From: Styela clava
Lineage: Eukaryota > Chordata > Ascidiacea > Stolidobranchia > Styelidae
Assembly (NCBI RefSeq): GCF_964204865.1
Contig: NC_135259.1
Location: 10,550,974-10,614,973, forward strand
DNA length: 64,000 nucleotides
Reading direction: 5' to 3'
Numbering within the stretch: position 1 is the first letter of the stretch; the number at the start of each line of letters is the position of its first letter. The notes beneath the pieces were generated by a model. The model ran no database searches. It was given only the letters and a program-made list of their open reading frames with translations, and was not told the origin of the DNA. Below, one piece after another: positions 60,178-64,000 of this stretch. Position numbers and translations under genes: made by a program.

Positions 60178-63100
60178 TTACTTTTTAAGTTTGGATTCAA
60201 AGACCAGGTCATCAAACTCTGTTCTTATTCCAGTAATATTTCCAAATAATCTTGATTTAATAACATTGGCCGTCCATGTTGTACCTTGAGACCTACAAGT
60301 GATGCAGAAAACAATGTAACAAAATATGAAAGGCTGGATTATACTTCAATGTGAAACCATAATCAATGAGGGCATATAGATATATAACTATACTTCGAAA
60401 TATTTCCACGTTTAATATCACGCTTTCTTTGATATCCATTTGATCACGATCTATTTTAAAGATTGTTTTGAAAAACATACTAGACTTACTATTGAACTGT
60501 AGCTCTAACGGACGCAATGGAATATATAACATTTATCACTGAAATGATATATTATCGTAAAAATATGCGAAGTGTTTTCAAGGAGCGATTATTTTTCAGG
60601 AAATGGCAAAATTTTACTCCAAGTTTCGAGCTTTGGCATTGCATGAAGAAGTTTTCTAAATGAAAAGCCAGAAAGCACCATATAAAAGAAAGATATCAAT
60701 GCTTTATGATATTAATATAAATTGGACATTAACTTGCCAAATTCGAGTATTCTCTGACTATTATTCACTATTGGTGTTTTGCCATTACAGTAATCATGTC
60801 AACAGTTGGTGCAGCAAGACCTGAAGAAATGGGAAAGATTGCTGAAAGGGTAAATTTTTGTTCAAATTCTCCATGTAATTTACTTACTTTAAAAATTCAT
60901 CGTGAATATATTTTTAAAATTTGCAGTTAGAGTGGACGAGTCAGCAAACTCGCGAATATAATAGCCGATTGCTACAAAGTAAGGTTTACGTTCATTGTGG
61001 AGGTTCACTGGTGAGTAATTACTACGGTATGAATACTAATGTAAGTTTTCCAAGCTTCAGAAAAAACAGAATATTTTCTTATCGCAGCTAGGAAATTTCG
61101 TAATTTGTGTTCTCAGCTTTTCAGTTTTATTGTCATACTTATTTTGTTCGTGATATTCTATCATGACTCTTTTGTTGAAGCGCTTTTTACTGCCTCTTAG
61201 CGTGTCTGGATGACACGCTTAATATCAAGTTTTCTTTGATATCCATTTGATCACGATTTATTTAAAAGATTGTTTTGAAAAACAGACTAGACTTATTATT
61301 GAACATTTAGTGAGAACTTTACTACAAGATTAAAGTCAAATAAAAATTAAATGCAAGTTTTACAATTAAAATGTATTTCATTTATAAAATAGCGTTTTAT
61401 GTAGATATTTATATTAAAACATTTTTATCTTAAAAAGTAATTTAGTATATATATTTGCGATAAGCAAGCATGACTAAAATGTGACTAAAACTAAACAATG
61501 TGAAAAACGAACAATCGTTTGCATCGCTTCCCTTGAGCATATTAATATATGCTGATTATACCTACTTCGGTAACAACACTTTTATTAGTTAGAATTATTT
61601 TATAAACATTGCTTATAATATTGAAGTCGAATTCAGACAAAAAGTTATCATGCCATTTTATACGAGCAAGCAATTAAACGTAACATACTTTTCCTCATTG
61701 CAAAGAAATCAAATTTGTTGAATTATGAAATTAAAATTCTAACAGTTTGACTAAACATAAACTGATTTAAATATCGAGTTGAAAGCCGGTATGTCATCAT
61801 AACTCATGGTTCCATGCTAAGTTCAATTCAAGTTCAGAGATTCGTTACGCAATTTCCACACCAGATCGATCACCATGACAATACATTAGTATTACAAGTA
61901 CATGAACAAATCGCGATTGCATAGCATATTCGGTGTCAGCATTTAACAAAAAATAAATAAAAATAAAATGAAATTACCCCATGAATGCGAATCCACGAGA
62001 ACAAATCTCCATTTCAGTGGTTGAAATAATGTCGTCGAAATGTTTTGTTAAAAATTCACAATTTTTGTATTCAGATTTCAAAAATTGAATAAGCTCCTTG
62101 GACGAAAAGATATCAATCCCCTAAAACAAAACAAAAAAATACTTTTTATTGCTTTTTAAACAAAAAATTATGGTATTAATACCCGGTTAGCAACTCCAAA
62201 ATGATATATGAACAAACATCAAAAAATCGATAATCAAAATGAAGACACGACAACATACCAACAAGTTTACCACAATAGTGTCATTTTAAACGAATAGTAT
62301 AATTACAAAACAAATATTCCCAAAGTTACTGCTCTCTCTCCATTTTTCTTGAGCATATAAATATCTTCTGTATTTTAAATGTCAAATAATGTAAACGATG
62401 TGGAGTATAATCTTAGAACTCACTCTGTTTTCGCGCAAGAGCTTAGATAACGGTTTCATCATCAGCAATGAATTTGGTGGGGCAGCATAATAAACATGAG
62501 TTATATTGAATCCTTTCTTTTCAATATCATCGAGTTTTTCTCCGATCTTTTGAAAGAAGTCTTCTATCGTAAATGATTTTGCTTGACTACAAATCTTTTT
62601 ATTTATATCTCGATTGTTACAGTGGAATCTAGTTCAACAATTCAAACAGTAAATTAAAATTTTCTGTTCAATACAATATATCACCAAGGGGGACTGAAAT
62701 TTACTGTATTCCTTTGGGAATGAAATGATTATTGAGGTACCCAAAGACCCGAGAAGAAATACGAGTATAAGCATAAAATAGTAAAAACACCTCTTCTTGC
62801 ACATCGATTTCGATTTGCAATTGCAAACCAACAAAGCATAGCATTTAAAAAAAGACAATATAACGTTTTAAAATGACTGTTAGAAACAATTAATAGAATT
62901 AATTATTTGATAAATTATCTACAAGAGGTTTGGTTGATTATATTAGTTGAATATATTTTGTTGCTAAAATGAGACTTTATGGTACTCGGGTTTCCTATAT
63001 ATATGTTAGGAACTTGCTCACTCGGAAAGAAAATCTCTTTCATTGTATCTCCAATGAATACTCAGAAATGGGTTTCCATTGATAACTCTGCGATGAAAAT

Positions 63101-63976
63101 GTTCAGCAATTTGTCTTATAAATAAAGGTCTTTTATAGTGGCTCAGAATAGATTCAAATAGATCAACGTCATCAGGAAGACTTGAATTTCTAGCTGAAAA
63201 GAAATTGTAATAATTGCCTCTCAGTTAATCATGTTGATGGTATTACCATCAAAATTTACTCCATTTTATACCAAGTTCAATTCGATTCCAATGAATAAAG
63301 CACTGATAAACACTATTTCGTTGATATCAATATTAAAAAAAATACCTTCATAAAACGGTTTCGACGGTTTTGAAGAATGAAGTTTGATACGTTTGCCTCT
63401 TGCATTATAAGTTCGCAGGTCGAAAATTGGATAGGGATAAACAACACATTTTGCCTGCGAAAAAGCAAACTTTATTCTAGACTATTTTCGAAGCTGTAAC
63501 TGTTTTTTTGGACGAATGGCAAAGACCTACATAAGAAAAACGAGCATAATGTAGAAAATATATGTCTTTCTTATATTAAAATACCTGAAAAAATGAATAA
63601 AAAATTGAAAGTAAAAGATAATTTTTAATTAAGCATAATCGCATGTAGCTGAAGCTTTTTGCATGGTAGTATATGTATGTATTTAAATCCACTTGCACGT
63701 AAATTCAACTCGCTGTCATGTAAAAAAAGAATTGGGAACGAAAAACTCCTAACGCGCCCTTCCTAACGAAAATAAAACATTTTTATCACAGTATCATACA
63801 AAATTACTTGAGTCTTGAAATACATTTGAACTTCTCTAGCGGTGAATGTCAATTCATTCTTCTCTTCCGATGTTCCATTTGGAGGCAACAGTAGTTCAGA
63901 CAGGTCTGACAAACCAGGTGAGAATCGCATTCCCGAATGTCGCTTGATGTCGTCGAAATGGTTGATCTTCATATAC
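60178..63976 (-). CDS. GDP-fucose O-fucosyltransferase family protein, six 3' exons (5' end outside window)
   Basis: Exons in transcript order: 63976-63808, 63454-63346, 63193-63022, 62628-62424, 62120-61978, 60292-60178 (stop). All splice sites are GT-AG and all phases agree (0, 1, 2, 0, 2), giving 304 codons. Two landmarks identify the fold: FLSIHWRYNERDF, the arginine-containing GDP-fucose site, and EICSRGFAFMGSQGTTW, the C-terminal donor-binding motif. YYAAPPNSLL lies between them. Members transfer fucose in the ER or Golgi to Ser/Thr of folded domains, but the acceptor of this one is unknown and it may belong to a divergent invertebrate branch. The N-terminus, signal or anchor, is beyond 64000; the acceptor at 63977 shows an upstream exon. 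The last intron (1685 bp) contains a plus-strand gene copy. Confidence 0.85.
60409..60497 (+). repeat. 89-bp direct repeat, left
   Basis: Matches 61216-61304 over 89 positions with about seven differences by eye. The pair brackets the inserted copy of the small membrane-protein gene inside the fucosyltransferase intron. Confidence 0.85.
60796..61153 (+). CDS. Shortened paralogue of the small tail-anchored protein
   Basis: Exons 60796-60849, 60927-61010 and 61088-61153 match the parent (53106-53608) in order, phase and splice sites. Exon 3 lacks 141 nt: CTA is followed directly by GGA AAT TTC, removing exactly 47 codons (the linker) and joining the N-terminal part to the tail anchor. The result is 67 residues ending LGNFVICVLSFSVLLSYLFC. 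Coding differences from the parent are few, both synonymous and replacement (F to L, N to S, I to S, L to F). The TTACAG acceptor and stop before the ATG, and both alternative donors after exon 2, are kept. It lies on the plus strand inside the last intron of the minus-strand fucosyltransferase gene. Expression unknown; could be a recent pseudogene. Confidence 0.6.
61216..61304 (+). repeat. 89-bp direct repeat, right
   Basis: Right-hand partner of 60409-60497. The junctions share AAC, so the insertion likely formed by repair of a staggered break. Confidence 0.85.
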
Positions 63977-64000
63977 CTGCACCAAATAATATATCCATAA

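Noticed and set aside
1..64000. CRISPR arrays, bacterial operons, replication origins
   Set aside because: Spliced genes and animal protein families make this eukaryotic nuclear DNA; no array-like spaced repeats were seen.

Overview
The window is a metazoan nuclear segment, AT-rich and littered with mobile DNA. Evidence for an animal: a PP6-type phosphatase, RRN3 and HTATSF1 orthologues, a DOMON/copper-monooxygenase gene and a GDP-fucose O-fucosyltransferase, the last two with GT-AG introns. A marine invertebrate, perhaps a tunicate, is my best guess at low confidence; nothing here fixes the species.

Layout. 1-1106: 5' part of a BTB zinc-finger gene (minus), running off the left edge. 1107-6750: mostly repeats, including tRNA-derived SINEs and a dispersed element with GGACACG ends. 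6751-15945: four adjacent genes on the minus strand, each one uninterrupted reading frame: PP6 catalytic subunit, RRN3, HTATSF1 and an F-box/leucine-rich protein. 15946-33840: a repeat-rich gene desert. It holds a 3.0-kb hAT-like transposon with an 8-bp target duplication, inserted in a LINE remnant that also carries an antisense LINE 3' end; a tandem satellite; and a mariner-like MITE. 33881-49034: a complete 12-exon DBH/MOXD-like gene (plus). 49650-52829: a 3.2-kb DNA transposon with 15-bp inverted ends and THAP-like coding remnants. 53106-53608: a small 3-exon gene for a probable tail-anchored protein. 55161-56515 and 57191-58807: two more hAT elements with perfect 8-bp target duplications. 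60178-63976: six 3' exons of an O-fucosyltransferase-family gene (minus). Its last intron contains, on the opposite strand, a second copy of the small membrane-protein gene.

Main results. (1) The MOXD/DBH-like protein keeps the fold but has lost five of the six copper ligands, so it looks like a pseudoenzyme. (2) The small membrane-protein gene was copied into an intron of the fucosyltransferase gene, is flanked by 89-bp direct repeats, and lost exactly 141 nt (47 codons) in frame while keeping splice sites and tail anchor. (3) That copy is also a natural empty site for the THAP transposon upstream of the parent gene. (4) The four single-exon genes on one strand contrast with the intron-rich genes nearby, and several start codons sit just after a splice-acceptor-like AG, which suggests 5' leader splicing (cis or trans). 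The protein-coding genes do not form an obvious single pathway. Coordinates and reading frames were worked out by eye; family assignments rest on motif recognition, not database searches.
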